Assembly: GCA_964655775.1 (NCBI GenBank)
Contig: CAZZNQ010000039.1
Coordinates: forward strand, 1 to 35,066
Direction of reading: 5' to 3'
Source: CAZZNQ01 sp964655775
GTDB lineage: Bacteria > Planctomycetota > Brocadiia > SM23-32
DNA: 35,066 nt
Position 1 is the first letter of the stretch. The number at the start of each line of letters is the position of its first letter. Below the pieces are notes generated by a model, which did not search any database, had not been told where the DNA came from, and worked only from the letters and a program-made list of their open reading frames with translations. Shown here piece after piece: positions 16,705-24,197 of the stretch. Made by a program: the position numbers and the translations under genes.

Positions 16705-17703
16705 CTAGTCCTCGGCCAGCAGGCCGATCTCGAGGCCATGCTCGGAGAGCTTCTCCGACAGTTCTTCCAGCGTCACACTTCCGAAGTTGCGGATGGTGAG
16801 CAGTTCCTTCTCGGACCTCTCCAGCACGTCGCGCACGGTCTTCAGGCCTTCGGCCTGCAGGCAGTGGTCGGCCCGCGTGCTGAGCCCCAGGGCGGATATC
16901 GGCATGGACAACTTGGATTCCGGGGCCTGCGGCTTCTCCAGGTGCTTGATCTCCGCGATCGGCTCGGGCTCCTCCTGCGGGAGTTGTCGGCCGAGCTCGA
17001 AGTATTCGACGAAGGGGTTGAGGTGCTTGCGGAGGATCTTGCCGGCCTCCACCAGCGCCATCTCCGGCTTCACAACACCGTCGGTGAAGATCTCCATGAT
17101 CAGCCGGTCGTAGTTGGTTTTTCGGCCGACTCGCGTATCCTGCACGCGGTAGTTAACGCGCCTCACCGGTGAGAAAAGGGCGTCCACCGGAATAGCGCCG
17201 ATCTCGGTGGGCAGGTCCTCGAGTTCCTCCGAGGGGATGTAGCCCCGGCCCTTGCGCACTGTCATCTCGCAGACGAAATCGGTATCGGCCGTAAGGGTGG
17301 CAATGACGTGATCGGGGTTGATGATCTCCACGTCCGCGTCCGGCTCGATATCGCCCGCGCGGACCTCGCCCTTCTCATGGGCCTCCAAGCGCAGGACTTT
17401 CTCTTCGTCCGGATGGATGCGCAGCAGTATCTCTTTGATGTTGAGGATGATCTCCGGCACGTCCTCCAGCACGCCCTCCATGGTGCTGAGTTCCTGCTGG
17501 ACGCCCTGGATCTTCACCGCCACGACGGACGAGCCCTCGATCGACGACAGCAGCACACGCCGCAGACTGTTGCCGATGGTATGCCCGAACCCTCTCTCGA
17601 ACGGTTCCGCCGTGAACTCCCCATAGTTGTCCGTCAGGGTGTCGCGGTCCGCCAGAACCTGCACGGGAAGCTCCAGTCCCCGCCATCTCACTCTCATAGC
17701 CAT
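16705..17703 (-). CDS. rpoA: RNA polymerase alpha subunit
   Basis: 332 residues. The N-terminal dimerisation domain shows EPFERGFGHTIGNSLRRVLLSSIEG at 33-57 and the beta/beta-prime contact regions up to about 230. A charged linker with several Glu and Pro residues follows, then the C-terminal DNA- and activator-binding domain (LGLSTRADHCLQAEGLKTV; IRNFGSVTLEEL). It nucleates assembly of core RNA polymerase. GGAGA precedes the start. Position between rpsD and rplQ is the standard alpha-operon order. Confidence 0.98.
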   Translation of the reverse strand: MAMRVRWRGLELPVQVLADRDTLTDNYGEFTAEPFERGFGHTIGNSLRRVLLSSIEGSSVVAVKIQGVQQELSTMEGVLEDVPEIILNIKEILLRIHPDEEKVLRLEAHEKGEVRAGDIEPDADVEIINPDHVIATLTADTDFVCEMTVRKGRGYIPSEELEDLPTEIGAIPVDALFSPVRRVNYRVQDTRVGRKTNYDRLIMEIFTDGVVKPEMALVEAGKILRKHLNPFVEYFELGRQLPQEEPEPIAEIKHLEKPQAPESKLSMPISALGLSTRADHCLQAEGLKTVRDVLERSEKELLTIRNFGSVTLEELSEKLSEHGLEIGLLAED

Positions 17704-17769
17704 TTATATGTCTCCGGTTGCCATCAGGAGAAACGGACGACACCCACGTGCCGCGCCGCGCCCGATAGG

Positions 17770-18393
17770 TCAGCGCGAACAGAACTCCACCACCAGGCCG
17801 TCATCCACTTCCACGGTGACGTCCTCGCGGACCGGCATCCGAACGACCCGAATGGTCAGGTCCGCGTCATTGACCTCCAGCCACCCGGCCGCCGGATGGC
17901 CCACTTCCTCGCGGTTCGCGCGAACGGCCTCCAGCACCGCATCGTCGGGCTCCGGGCGCACCACGTCGTCGCGCTTCACCAGGTAGTTGGCCACGTCCAC
18001 GCGCTTGCCGTTCACCTGAACGTGTCCGTGCGTGATCATCTGGCGGGCCTGGGCCCTGGACAGCGCGAATCCGCAGACCACCAGCACGTTGTCCAGTCGT
18101 CGCTCAAGGAGCGACAGCAGGTTCTCGCCGGTGTTGCCGGAGTGCTGCTGGGCAAGACCGAAGTAGCGGCGGAACTGCCGTTCGAACACGCCGTAATACC
18201 TCTTGCACTTCTGCTTCTCGCGCAGCCGCACGGCGTAATCGCTGGGCCGGCCGCGGCGCCAGCCGTGCATCCCCGGCGGCTTGGTCCTGCCCTCGATCGG
18301 GCACTTCGCAGTGTGGCAACGTGTGCCTTTCAGGAAGAGCTTCACCCCTTCCCTGCGGCAGAGCCTGCACTTAGGTCCTGTATGCCTCGCCAT
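17770..18393 (-). CDS. rpsD: Ribosomal protein S4 (zinc-binding type)
   Basis: 207 residues from the ATG at 18393 (MARHTGPKCRLCRREG). The N-terminal region has four cysteines (KCRLC, then RC and KC about 15-20 residues on), the zinc-binding C+ form of S4. RRLDNVLVVCGFALSRAQAR is the S4 RNA-binding domain. S4 is a primary 16S rRNA binder, and in Escherichia coli it represses translation of the alpha operon. The gap between rpsK and rpsD holds a strong hairpin, described separately. An open frame extends 15 codons upstream without support. Confidence 0.97.
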   Translation of the reverse strand: MARHTGPKCRLCRREGVKLFLKGTRCHTAKCPIEGRTKPPGMHGWRRGRPSDYAVRLREKQKCKRYYGVFERQFRRYFGLAQQHSGNTGENLLSLLERRLDNVLVVCGFALSRAQARQMITHGHVQVNGKRVDVANYLVKRDDVVRPEPDDAVLEAVRANREEVGHPAAGWLEVNDADLTIRVVRMPVREDVTVEVDDGLVVEFCSR

Positions 18394-18426
18394 TCTCTCG
18401 CCTTCTTCGGAAAGTAAAGCCCGGCA

Positions 18427-18449
18427 GCGGACGCCCATCCGGCGTCCGC
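18427..18449 (-). other. Strong intercistronic hairpin upstream of rpsD
   Basis: GCGGACGCC (18427-18435) pairs perfectly with GGCGTCCGC (18441-18449) over a CATCC loop. It sits in the 93-nt gap before rpsD on the minus strand. The RNA after it reads TGCCGGGCTTTACTTT, not a clean U-run. It may be an attenuator, a processing site or a protein-binding element. Confidence 0.6.
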
Positions 18450-18486
18450 CGCGGTCTGTTGTTGTCGGCAGTCCGCCGCACCTCGC

Positions 18487-18864
18487 CTATACGCGGCGCC
18501 TCTTCGGCGGACGGCAGCCGTTATGCGGCAGCGGGGTCACGTCTTCTATTGACTGTATCGACAGCCCTGCGCCTTCCAGCGCGGTGATGGCCGATTCCCG
18601 GCCCGATCCCGGTCCCTTGACCTTGACTTCCAGTTCCTGGATGCCCATCCGCTTGGCCTTGTCGGCGATGCGCTCCGCCGCCCGCTGTGCGGCAAAGGGC
18701 GTGCTCTTGCGTGCGCCGCTGAAGCCGACCGTGCCGGCCGTCTCAAAGCAGACGACCTCGCCCTTCAAGTCGGTAATCGTGATACGTGTGTTGTTGAACG
18801 TGGCGTTCACGTGAGCGATCGCGCGTGAGCCGATGCGCCGCGTTCCGCTTCTGCTCTTGGCCAT
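18487..18864 (-). CDS. rpsK: Ribosomal protein S11
   Basis: 125 residues, full length. The family core is clear: AHVNATFNNTRITITDLKGEV, SAGTVGFSGARKSTPFAAQ-type segment, GPGSGRESAI, and the basic end DVTPLPHNGCRPPKRRRV. S11 sits on the platform of the small subunit beside the 3' major domain of 16S rRNA. It lies 45 nt after the methyltransferase gene in the direction of transcription; in most bacteria its upstream neighbour is rpsM directly. Confidence 0.98.
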   Translation of the reverse strand: MAKSRSGTRRIGSRAIAHVNATFNNTRITITDLKGEVVCFETAGTVGFSGARKSTPFAAQRAAERIADKAKRMGIQELEVKVKGPGSGRESAITALEGAGLSIQSIEDVTPLPHNGCRPPKRRRV

Positions 18865-18909
18865 TCCTCAGAACCTCTATCTGCTATCTTGACAGCGAAT
18901 CTCTCAGCC

Positions 18910-19746
18910 CTAACCGCCCGAGCCGTCCGGCACAACGCCCGGACAGAACTTCTCGATCTTCGGTTTCACGTTGAAGAAGCCCCTCAACGCGACATAGTCC
19001 GTAGCGTCGCTCGCGCGCCTGCCCCGCCTCGTCTTTCTGGCGCAGATGCACAGGTTCTTCGGGGTCAGTCGCGGCGACGATATCTCCTGCATCTCCACAT
19101 AGTAGCCCGCGCTGCGCAGAAACTGCGCGCGCAACACGTCCGTCAGCATGTTCGCCAGCCGATAGCGGATCGGGCCAAAGTCGGTCATGCCCGTCAGTTC
19201 GTGGCCCGACTTGATCTGACCGCGTATCTGATTCTGGCAGCACGGCACGGTCATGATCAGCCGCGTGTCGAGCTGGATGCCTTTCGCAATCGCTTCGTCC
19301 GTCGCCGTATCGCACGCGTGAAGCGCCACAGCCAGGTCGAAGCCCTCATCGCTCTCAAACTCCAGACTCCTGCCGGCCACGAAGGTCGCGTCCGGCAGAC
19401 CAAGGGCGTCGGCCACCGCACGGCACTTCTCAATCAGCCTGGCGTTCGTGTCCACGCCCACCAGGGCCACGTCCTTGCCCTCAAGCTCCTGCAGCAGCAA
19501 CGTGAGCACAACGCCCAAGTAACTCTTGCCGCAGGAGAACTCCACCACCCGCAGATGCGGCCTCTTCTGCAGAAAAGCGCCGACATACCTGAGGATAACG
19601 GCACAGAAGCCGGCCACCTCGGACAGCTTCTTGGACCGCCTGGTGTCCAACCGGCCCTGCGGCCCCAGCAACTCGAGGGCCTGCAACAACTCGGGCCTGG
19701 ATTCGAGGTGTGCCAGCAACTGATCCCGGCCCAGCACCTCGCTCAC
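18910..19746 (-). CDS. Putative SAM-dependent methyltransferase (PF13679-like) inside the alpha operon
   Basis: 278 residues. A Rossmann methyltransferase is indicated by VVEFSCGKSYLGVVL at 67-81 (SAM-binding motif I in its GCGK-like form), an acidic end of strand 2 in VGVDTNARLIEK, ALHACDTATDEAI at 141-153, and VPCCQ at 167-171. These blocks resemble the Methyltransf_32 family (which includes METTL25-like proteins). SPRLTPKNLCICARK near 224-238 forms the last strand region. Residues 1-60 are helical. The gene sits between rpsM (31 nt) and rpsK (45 nt) on the same strand, so it is surely read with them. The target is unknown; rRNA or a ribosomal protein is an inference from position only. Confidence 0.85.
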   Translation of the reverse strand: MSEVLGRDQLLAHLESRPELLQALELLGPQGRLDTRRSKKLSEVAGFCAVILRYVGAFLQKRPHLRVVEFSCGKSYLGVVLTLLLQELEGKDVALVGVDTNARLIEKCRAVADALGLPDATFVAGRSLEFESDEGFDLAVALHACDTATDEAIAKGIQLDTRLIMTVPCCQNQIRGQIKSGHELTGMTDFGPIRYRLANMLTDVLRAQFLRSAGYYVEMQEISSPRLTPKNLCICARKTRRGRRASDATDYVALRGFFNVKPKIEKFCPGVVPDGSGG

Positions 19747-19777
19747 GCAGCAGCCCTTCCACCAACGCCGGATACGC

Positions 19778-20164
19778 TCAGTGTCCCAATTCCTTCACGC
19801 CCTTCTTGCCGGCCACGGTCCGGCGCTTGCCCTTGCGGGTTCGCGCGTTGGTCCGCGTCCGCTGGCCGCGAACTGGCAGGCCTCGACGGTGACGAATGCC
19901 CCGGTAGCAATTGATCTGCCGAAGCCGAGAGATGTTCGCCGCCTCCAGGCGCTTCAACTCACCCTCGATGATGAAGTTCTTGTCGATGTAAGCGGCGATC
20001 TGGCTCAGTTCGTCTTCGGTCAGTTCACTGGCCCGTTTCGCCGAGTCAATCGACAGGACTTCGCATATGCCCTGTGCCGAGGTCTTGCCGATCCCGTAGA
20101 TGCGCGTCAACGCATACACGGTCTGCAGCTCGCCCGGGATGTCTACTCCAACCACTCGTGGCAT
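19778..20164 (-). CDS. rpsM: Ribosomal protein S13
   Basis: 128 residues. MPRVVGVDIPGELQTVYALTRIYGIG at the start, the SRLRQINCYRGIRHRRGLPVRGQRT block at about 79-103, and the basic tail TNARTRKGKRRTVAGKKG are standard for S13, which sits in the head of the small subunit, contacting P-site tRNA and helix 38 of the large subunit. It follows rpmJ at 47 nt and is itself followed by the methyltransferase gene rather than by rpsK. Confidence 0.98.
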   Translation of the reverse strand: MPRVVGVDIPGELQTVYALTRIYGIGKTSAQGICEVLSIDSAKRASELTEDELSQIAAYIDKNFIIEGELKRLEAANISRLRQINCYRGIRHRRGLPVRGQRTRTNARTRKGKRRTVAGKKGVKELGH

Positions 20165-20211
20165 CTGATTGCACCACCTCTCTACTGCTCGGATGCGTTC
20201 CGTTTACCCGC

Positions 20212-20325
20212 TCAGCCCTGGCGTTGCTTGTGACGCGGGTTACGACAGATCACGCGCACCACACCCTTGCGGCGCACGATCTGACAGTCCTCACACATGC
20301 GTTTCACTGAAGCTCGTACTTTCAT
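20212..20325 (-). CDS. rpmJ: Ribosomal protein L36
   Basis: 37 residues, MKVRASVKRMCEDCQIVRRK and onward, ending NPRHKQRQG. Cys11, Cys14, Cys27 and His32 form the zinc site of the standard C+ form of L36. The gene is easily missed because of its size. It lies between infA and rpsM, the usual place, and is preceded on the transcript by an intercistronic hairpin. Confidence 0.97.
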   Translation of the reverse strand: MKVRASVKRMCEDCQIVRRKGVVRVICRNPRHKQRQG

Positions 20326-20364
20326 GATGTCGCATCAATCCTCGCGGAATCGTCTTGGAATGAC

Positions 20365-20390
20365 GGTGACGGCAAGCGGCCGGCGTCACC
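20365..20390 (-). other. Intercistronic hairpin between infA and rpmJ
   Basis: GGTGACG (20365-20371) pairs perfectly with CGTCACC (20384-20390) over a 12-nt GC-rich loop, in the 90-nt gap between the two genes. There is no U-run on the downstream side of the minus-strand RNA, so a terminator is unlikely; a processing or stability element is more plausible. Confidence 0.5.
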
Positions 20391-20415
20391 CCAGCCTGCA
20401 TCGGGCCGCCCGGGC

Positions 20416-20631
20416 CTAGTCGCGCCAGACGATCCGTCCCTTGGTCAGGTCGTAGGGGGACATCTCGACTGTCACGCCGTCTCCCGGCAGTATCCGGATG
20501 AAACGCATCCTCATCTTGCCGGAGACATGCGCGAGTATCTCGTGGCCGTCCTCGAGCTCCACCTTGAACATAGCGTTCGGCAGAGCTTCCTTGACCGTTG
20601 CCTGCACTCTGATCGGTTCTTCTTTAGCCAT
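20416..20631 (-). CDS. infA: Translation initiation factor IF-1
   Basis: 71 residues with the single OB fold of IF-1: VQATVKEALPNAMFKVELEDGHEILAHVSGKMRMRFIRILPGDGVTVEMSPYDLTKGRI. It binds the A site of the small subunit during initiation. The start has no evident Shine-Dalgarno sequence, and a near-consensus extended -10 promoter lies only 18-46 bp upstream, so a dedicated transcript would carry a leader of about 11 nt. Confidence 0.97.
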   Translation of the reverse strand: MAKEEPIRVQATVKEALPNAMFKVELEDGHEILAHVSGKMRMRFIRILPGDGVTVEMSPYDLTKGRIVWRD

Positions 20632-20648
20632 GACCGCACAAAAGCTAG

Positions 20649-20677
20649 ATTATAACAAGCGCTGCCGAAACGCGCAA
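20649..20677 (-). promoter_or_regulatory. Internal promoter with perfect extended -10 before infA
   Basis: On the minus strand TATAAT (20649-20654) is a perfect -10 preceded by TGT, the extended -10 element. TTGCGC (20672-20677) lies 17 bp upstream as a weak -35. It occupies the 51-bp gap between map and infA, so infA to rplQ could be transcribed separately from the upstream genes. Confidence 0.7.
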
Positions 20678-20682
20678 CTCAT

Positions 20683-21444
20683 TCACTGCACAGTGAGTAT
20701 GACAGGGCCGTCCTCGTCCACCGCCACCGTGTGCTCGAAGTGCGCGGAGAGCCGCCTGTCTTTGGTCACAACGGTCCATCCGTTGTCGAGTACTTCGGTC
20801 TTATGCGTGCCCGCGTTCACCATCGGCTCGATCGCGATCACGGTTCCCGCCTGCAGCGTCCGATCGCTCCCGAAAAACCGCGGTGGCACAAAGTTGGGCA
20901 CCCGAGGCTCCTCGTGAAGCTCACGCCCGATACCGTGCCCGGTATACTCCGTCACCACGCTGAACCCGCGCGACTCGACCAGGTCCTGCACGGCCTCACC
21001 GATGCTGCTCAGCCGCATGCCGCCCTGCACCACGCCGATCGCGGCCAGCAGCGCCTCGCGGGTGACCGTCATCAGGTCGCGCGCGTCTTCCGAGATGTCG
21101 CCGACAGCGATGGTCGAAGCAGCGTCACCGTAATACCCTTCCCAGACCACGCCGACGTCCACCTTCAGCAGGTCGCCTTCACACAGGCGGCGGGGTCCCG
21201 GGATACCGTGCACGACTTCTTCATTGATGCTGGTGCAGATGCTTGCCGGGAAGCCACGATAGCCCTTGAAGGCGGCTTTCGCTCCCTGGCCGGCGATATA
21301 GTCCGCCGCCGCGCTATCCAACTGCTGCGTCGTGAGACCCGGTTCCGCCAGGTCCTCCAGCAGACGCAGCACCTCAGCGACGAGGCGTCCCGCCTTGCGC
21401 ATCTTCGCCAGTTCGGGCGGGGTCTTCAGTAGTATCGAGCTCAT
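20683..21444 (-). CDS. map: Methionine aminopeptidase, type I
   Basis: 253 residues. The five metal ligands of the pita-bread fold can be placed: Asp in KVDVGVVW, Asp in YYGDAAST, His in GHGIGRELHEEP, Glu in AIEPMV and Glu in FEHTVAV. TSINEEVVHGIP is also typical. It removes the initiator methionine from nascent proteins whose second residue is small. The length fits the short bacterial type Ia form, without an N-terminal zinc-finger extension. It follows adk at 33 nt in the standard spc order. Confidence 0.97.
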   Translation of the reverse strand: MSSILLKTPPELAKMRKAGRLVAEVLRLLEDLAEPGLTTQQLDSAAADYIAGQGAKAAFKGYRGFPASICTSINEEVVHGIPGPRRLCEGDLLKVDVGVVWEGYYGDAASTIAVGDISEDARDLMTVTREALLAAIGVVQGGMRLSSIGEAVQDLVESRGFSVVTEYTGHGIGRELHEEPRVPNFVPPRFFGSDRTLQAGTVIAIEPMVNAGTHKTEVLDNGWTVVTKDRRLSAHFEHTVAVDEDGPVILTVQ

Positions 21445-21477
21445 GGTGCCCGCCCTTCCGGCCGCACGTCCACGCCG

Positions 21478-22128
21478 TCAATCGCCGGCGATCTGCCTGA
21501 GAAACGCTTCCGTCGCCGCGGTGACCTCATCCGGGGGGGGGCTCGCGCTGATCGTGTGCAACAGGTCCCGCTCCCGGTAGAAGTCCACCAACGGCTGCGT
21601 CTTCTGATGGTACTCCTTCAGTCTGTCGCGGACCACAGATTCGGAGCTGTCGCTTCTGATTCGCAGCTCGGCCCCGCACTTGTCGCACTTGCCTTCCTCG
21701 GCGGGCGGCATGAACTTCACATGGTAGTTCTGGCCGCACCCACTGCAGACCCGCCGACCCGTGAGCCGCTCCACTGCCTCTTCGTCGCTCAGCTTGAAGT
21801 ACACGACGGCGTCGAGTTCCGCATCGCGCTCGGACAGCATCCGTTCGAAGTCCTCGGCCTGACCGATCGTCCTGGGATAGCCGTCCAGGATGTAGCTATC
21901 CGTGATGTCGATGACCATCTCCTCTACCACCCGCGAGGTCAGGCTGTCCGGCACCAGCTTGCCGCTGTCCAGATAGTCCTTAACCGTGCGGCCCAGTTCC
22001 GTCTCGCCGGCTATCGCCTGACGAAAGATATCGCCGGTGGACGCGTGCGTCACGCCGAACCGATCCGCCATGACGGCAGCCTGCGTTCCCTTGCCTGCTC
22101 CGGGAGGGCCCAAGAACACGAGTCTCAC
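21478..22128 (-). CDS. adk: Adenylate kinase (zinc-LID type)
   Basis: 216 residues. P-loop GPPGAGKGTQ at 7-16, the AMP-binding TGDIFRQAI region, DGYPRTIGQAEDFE, and a long LID domain beginning LTGRRVCSGCG. The LID carries C-x2-C followed about 18 residues later by C-x2-C (CDKC), the zinc-binding form seen in many Gram-positive and other lineages. It interconverts ATP and AMP with two ADP in the cytoplasm. It lies directly downstream of secY. Confidence 0.98.
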   Translation of the reverse strand: MRLVFLGPPGAGKGTQAAVMADRFGVTHASTGDIFRQAIAGETELGRTVKDYLDSGKLVPDSLTSRVVEEMVIDITDSYILDGYPRTIGQAEDFERMLSERDAELDAVVYFKLSDEEAVERLTGRRVCSGCGQNYHVKFMPPAEEGKCDKCGAELRIRSDSSESVVRDRLKEYHQKTQPLVDFYRERDLLHTISASPPPDEVTAATEAFLRQIAGD

Positions 22129-22171
22129 GTTGCGATCCTTTCCAGCCGGCTGCTGCGCCGGTCACAGTTCT

Positions 22172-23578
22172 CTATCGTCGGCGGCTGCGCCGGCGTCCGC
22201 CGGCTCCGGCAGCGAAGCCGCTGTAGCGTCTCATTTCAAGGTGGTCGTTTATGCGACGAACGACATCCAGACTCACGCCCACGACGATCAGTATGCCCGT
22301 GCCGCCGTAGAATGCCGCCACGTTCCACTGAACGCCGAGAGCCGAAGATATGATGGTCGGCAGCAGGGCGATAATGACCAGGAAGAAGCTGCCGGCAAAC
22401 GTTATCCGGTTCATGATGCCTTCCAGGTAGTCGGCCGTGCGCTTGCCGGGCCGTATGCCGGGAATGAAGCTGCCGTAGTTCTGCAGGTTCTCGCTCATTT
22501 CCTGCGGGTTGAAGGTCACAGCGGTCCAGAAGTAGCAGAACAGGAAGATGAGGGTCCCGTAGAACAACACGTACAGGAGCGACAGCGACTGGGTTCCCGG
22601 GGATATCGTGTTCTGGATGAAGCTGAAGAACTTGAACCAGAAAGTATCCTCATGCCCGGTCAGCGCGTTCGTCGCAGAGCCGGCGATAATCGCCGGGAAC
22701 ATGAGCAGGGACTGCGCGAAGATAATGGGCATCACGCCCGCCTGGTTCACGCGCAACGGCAGGTAGTGCTTCTGCCCGCCGTAAACGCGCGGCCCGCGCA
22801 CGTGTTTCTGCTGCTGCACGGGAATCCTACGCTCGCCCATCACAATGTAGACCACGCCCATCACGATGCCGACAAACAACGCCACCAGCACGATGATGGT
22901 CAGCACCGCGTTCTGCTGGCTGGGCCCGCTCAAGAGCTGCCGCCGGAGGACCTCCATTGCGTTCGGAAGCCGCGCAAGGATGTTCACCGTGATGATCAGC
23001 GAGATGCCGTTGCCCACGCCGTGCGCGTCGATCTGCTCGCCGATCCACATGAGGAACATGGTGCCGACGGTCAACAGGAAGCCGCTCGTAACCATGAAGC
23101 GGAAGGTGGCGAAGCCGCTCTCTCGAATGTAGTCGGGGATGACGCCCGGATAGCCGTATAGCCCGCGCACCAGAACGGCGCCCTGGAAAAGGCAGATGAA
23201 AACCGTGGCGATGCGGGTGTACTGGTTGAGCTTGCGCTGGCCCGCCTGGCCCTCTTTGCGCAACGCCTCCAGACTGGGCACCACCTGGGCCAGCAGCGTG
23301 AATATGATGGACGCACTGATGTAGGGCATGATGCCGAGCCCGAAGATGGCGCCCTTGCTGAGCGCACCGCCGGCGAACATGTTGACCAGTCCGAGAAGCT
23401 GTCCGCCCGCCCCCGCGCCCATCCGCTCGAACAGCTCCGCGAGCGCATCAACGTCGATGCCCGGCAGCGGCACGTAGACCCCCACGCGGCACAAGGCCAG
23501 CAGGGAGAACGTGATGATGAGCTTCCTGCGCAGATCTCGAATGCGCCAGATGCTCCCGAGTTGCTCAAACAGACTCAT
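22172..23578 (-). CDS. secY: Preprotein translocase subunit SecY
   Basis: 468 residues with ten predicted membrane helices. Family landmarks include PLPGIDVDALAELF near the plug region, LGIMPYISASIIFTLL, YTRIATVFICLFQG, and the cytoplasmic loop KHVRGPRVYGGQKHYLPLRVNQAGVMPIIFA that contacts SecA and the ribosome. NPQEMSENLQNYGSFIPGIRPGK precedes the last helices. SecY forms the channel for protein export and membrane insertion. The C-terminus is unusually basic (GGRRRSRRR). Confidence 0.98.
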   Translation of the reverse strand: MSLFEQLGSIWRIRDLRRKLIITFSLLALCRVGVYVPLPGIDVDALAELFERMGAGAGGQLLGLVNMFAGGALSKGAIFGLGIMPYISASIIFTLLAQVVPSLEALRKEGQAGQRKLNQYTRIATVFICLFQGAVLVRGLYGYPGVIPDYIRESGFATFRFMVTSGFLLTVGTMFLMWIGEQIDAHGVGNGISLIITVNILARLPNAMEVLRRQLLSGPSQQNAVLTIIVLVALFVGIVMGVVYIVMGERRIPVQQQKHVRGPRVYGGQKHYLPLRVNQAGVMPIIFAQSLLMFPAIIAGSATNALTGHEDTFWFKFFSFIQNTISPGTQSLSLLYVLFYGTLIFLFCYFWTAVTFNPQEMSENLQNYGSFIPGIRPGKRTADYLEGIMNRITFAGSFFLVIIALLPTIISSALGVQWNVAAFYGGTGILIVVGVSLDVVRRINDHLEMRRYSGFAAGAGGRRRSRRR

Positions 23579-23622
23579 CGGCTAATCCCCTATGGGGAAG
23601 CAAGGCTGGGGTTTCAGCGGAT

Positions 23623-24129
23623 CTACTCGATAACGACGGTGATGTCCTCGGTACGCATCTTGTTGCGCTCCGGCGGCTTGGGACCGGGTATCACCTTCAC
23701 GGTGCCGCCGGCCTCCTCGATCTTCCGCACCGCGCTCTTACTGAACGCATCGGCCTCGACTGTGAGCGCCTTCGTCAACTCGCCGCCGCCCAGGACCTTC
23801 ACCTGCGAACCGGGCTTCGTGGTGAGCAGCCCGAGTTCGATCATCATATCCTTCGTCACAACGGTTCCCGCGTCGAACCGCTCGAGTGCCGAGACGTTAA
23901 CGGTCGAGTAAGTGGTCCTGAATGGCTCGTTCTTGAATCCCGTCTTGGGCAGGCGTCGCCACGCGGGCACGCCCCCGCCCTTCACGCCCCGGGATGTCCA
24001 CCCGCTTCGGGACTTAGCGCCGTCCATCCCGCGACCGCACGTCTTGCCGGCTCCACTGCCGGCACCGCGGCCCACGCGTCTCTTGCGGTCCCGCTGGTGC
24101 CCCTGCATCTTTGCCTTGGAGATATCCAT
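23623..24129 (-). CDS. rplO: Ribosomal protein L15
   Basis: 168 residues, somewhat longer than the usual 145-150. The glycine- and arginine-rich N-terminus (RDRKRRVGRGAGSGAGKTCGRG) and GWTSRGVKGGGVPAWRRLPK are typical, followed by the globular domain with LTVEADAFSKSAVRKIEEAGG. L15 binds 23S rRNA and is a late-assembly scaffold. The gene upstream on the transcript is rpsE; the usual rpmD (L30) is missing from the 68-bp gap. Confidence 0.97.
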   Translation of the reverse strand: MDISKAKMQGHQRDRKRRVGRGAGSGAGKTCGRGMDGAKSRSGWTSRGVKGGGVPAWRRLPKTGFKNEPFRTTYSTVNVSALERFDAGTVVTKDMMIELGLLTTKPGSQVKVLGGGELTKALTVEADAFSKSAVRKIEEAGGTVKVIPGPKPPERNKMRTEDITVVIE

Positions 24130-24197
24130 TGTGCTATTCGCCTTTCACTTATCGCCCGCACTCGGACCGTTGCGTCCGCAGCGCGATCGGCATTGCT

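Noticed and set aside
24163..24178. Small hairpin between rpsE and rplO (CGGAC/GTCCG)
   Set aside because: Five base pairs with a 6-nt loop is within chance expectation for this GC content.
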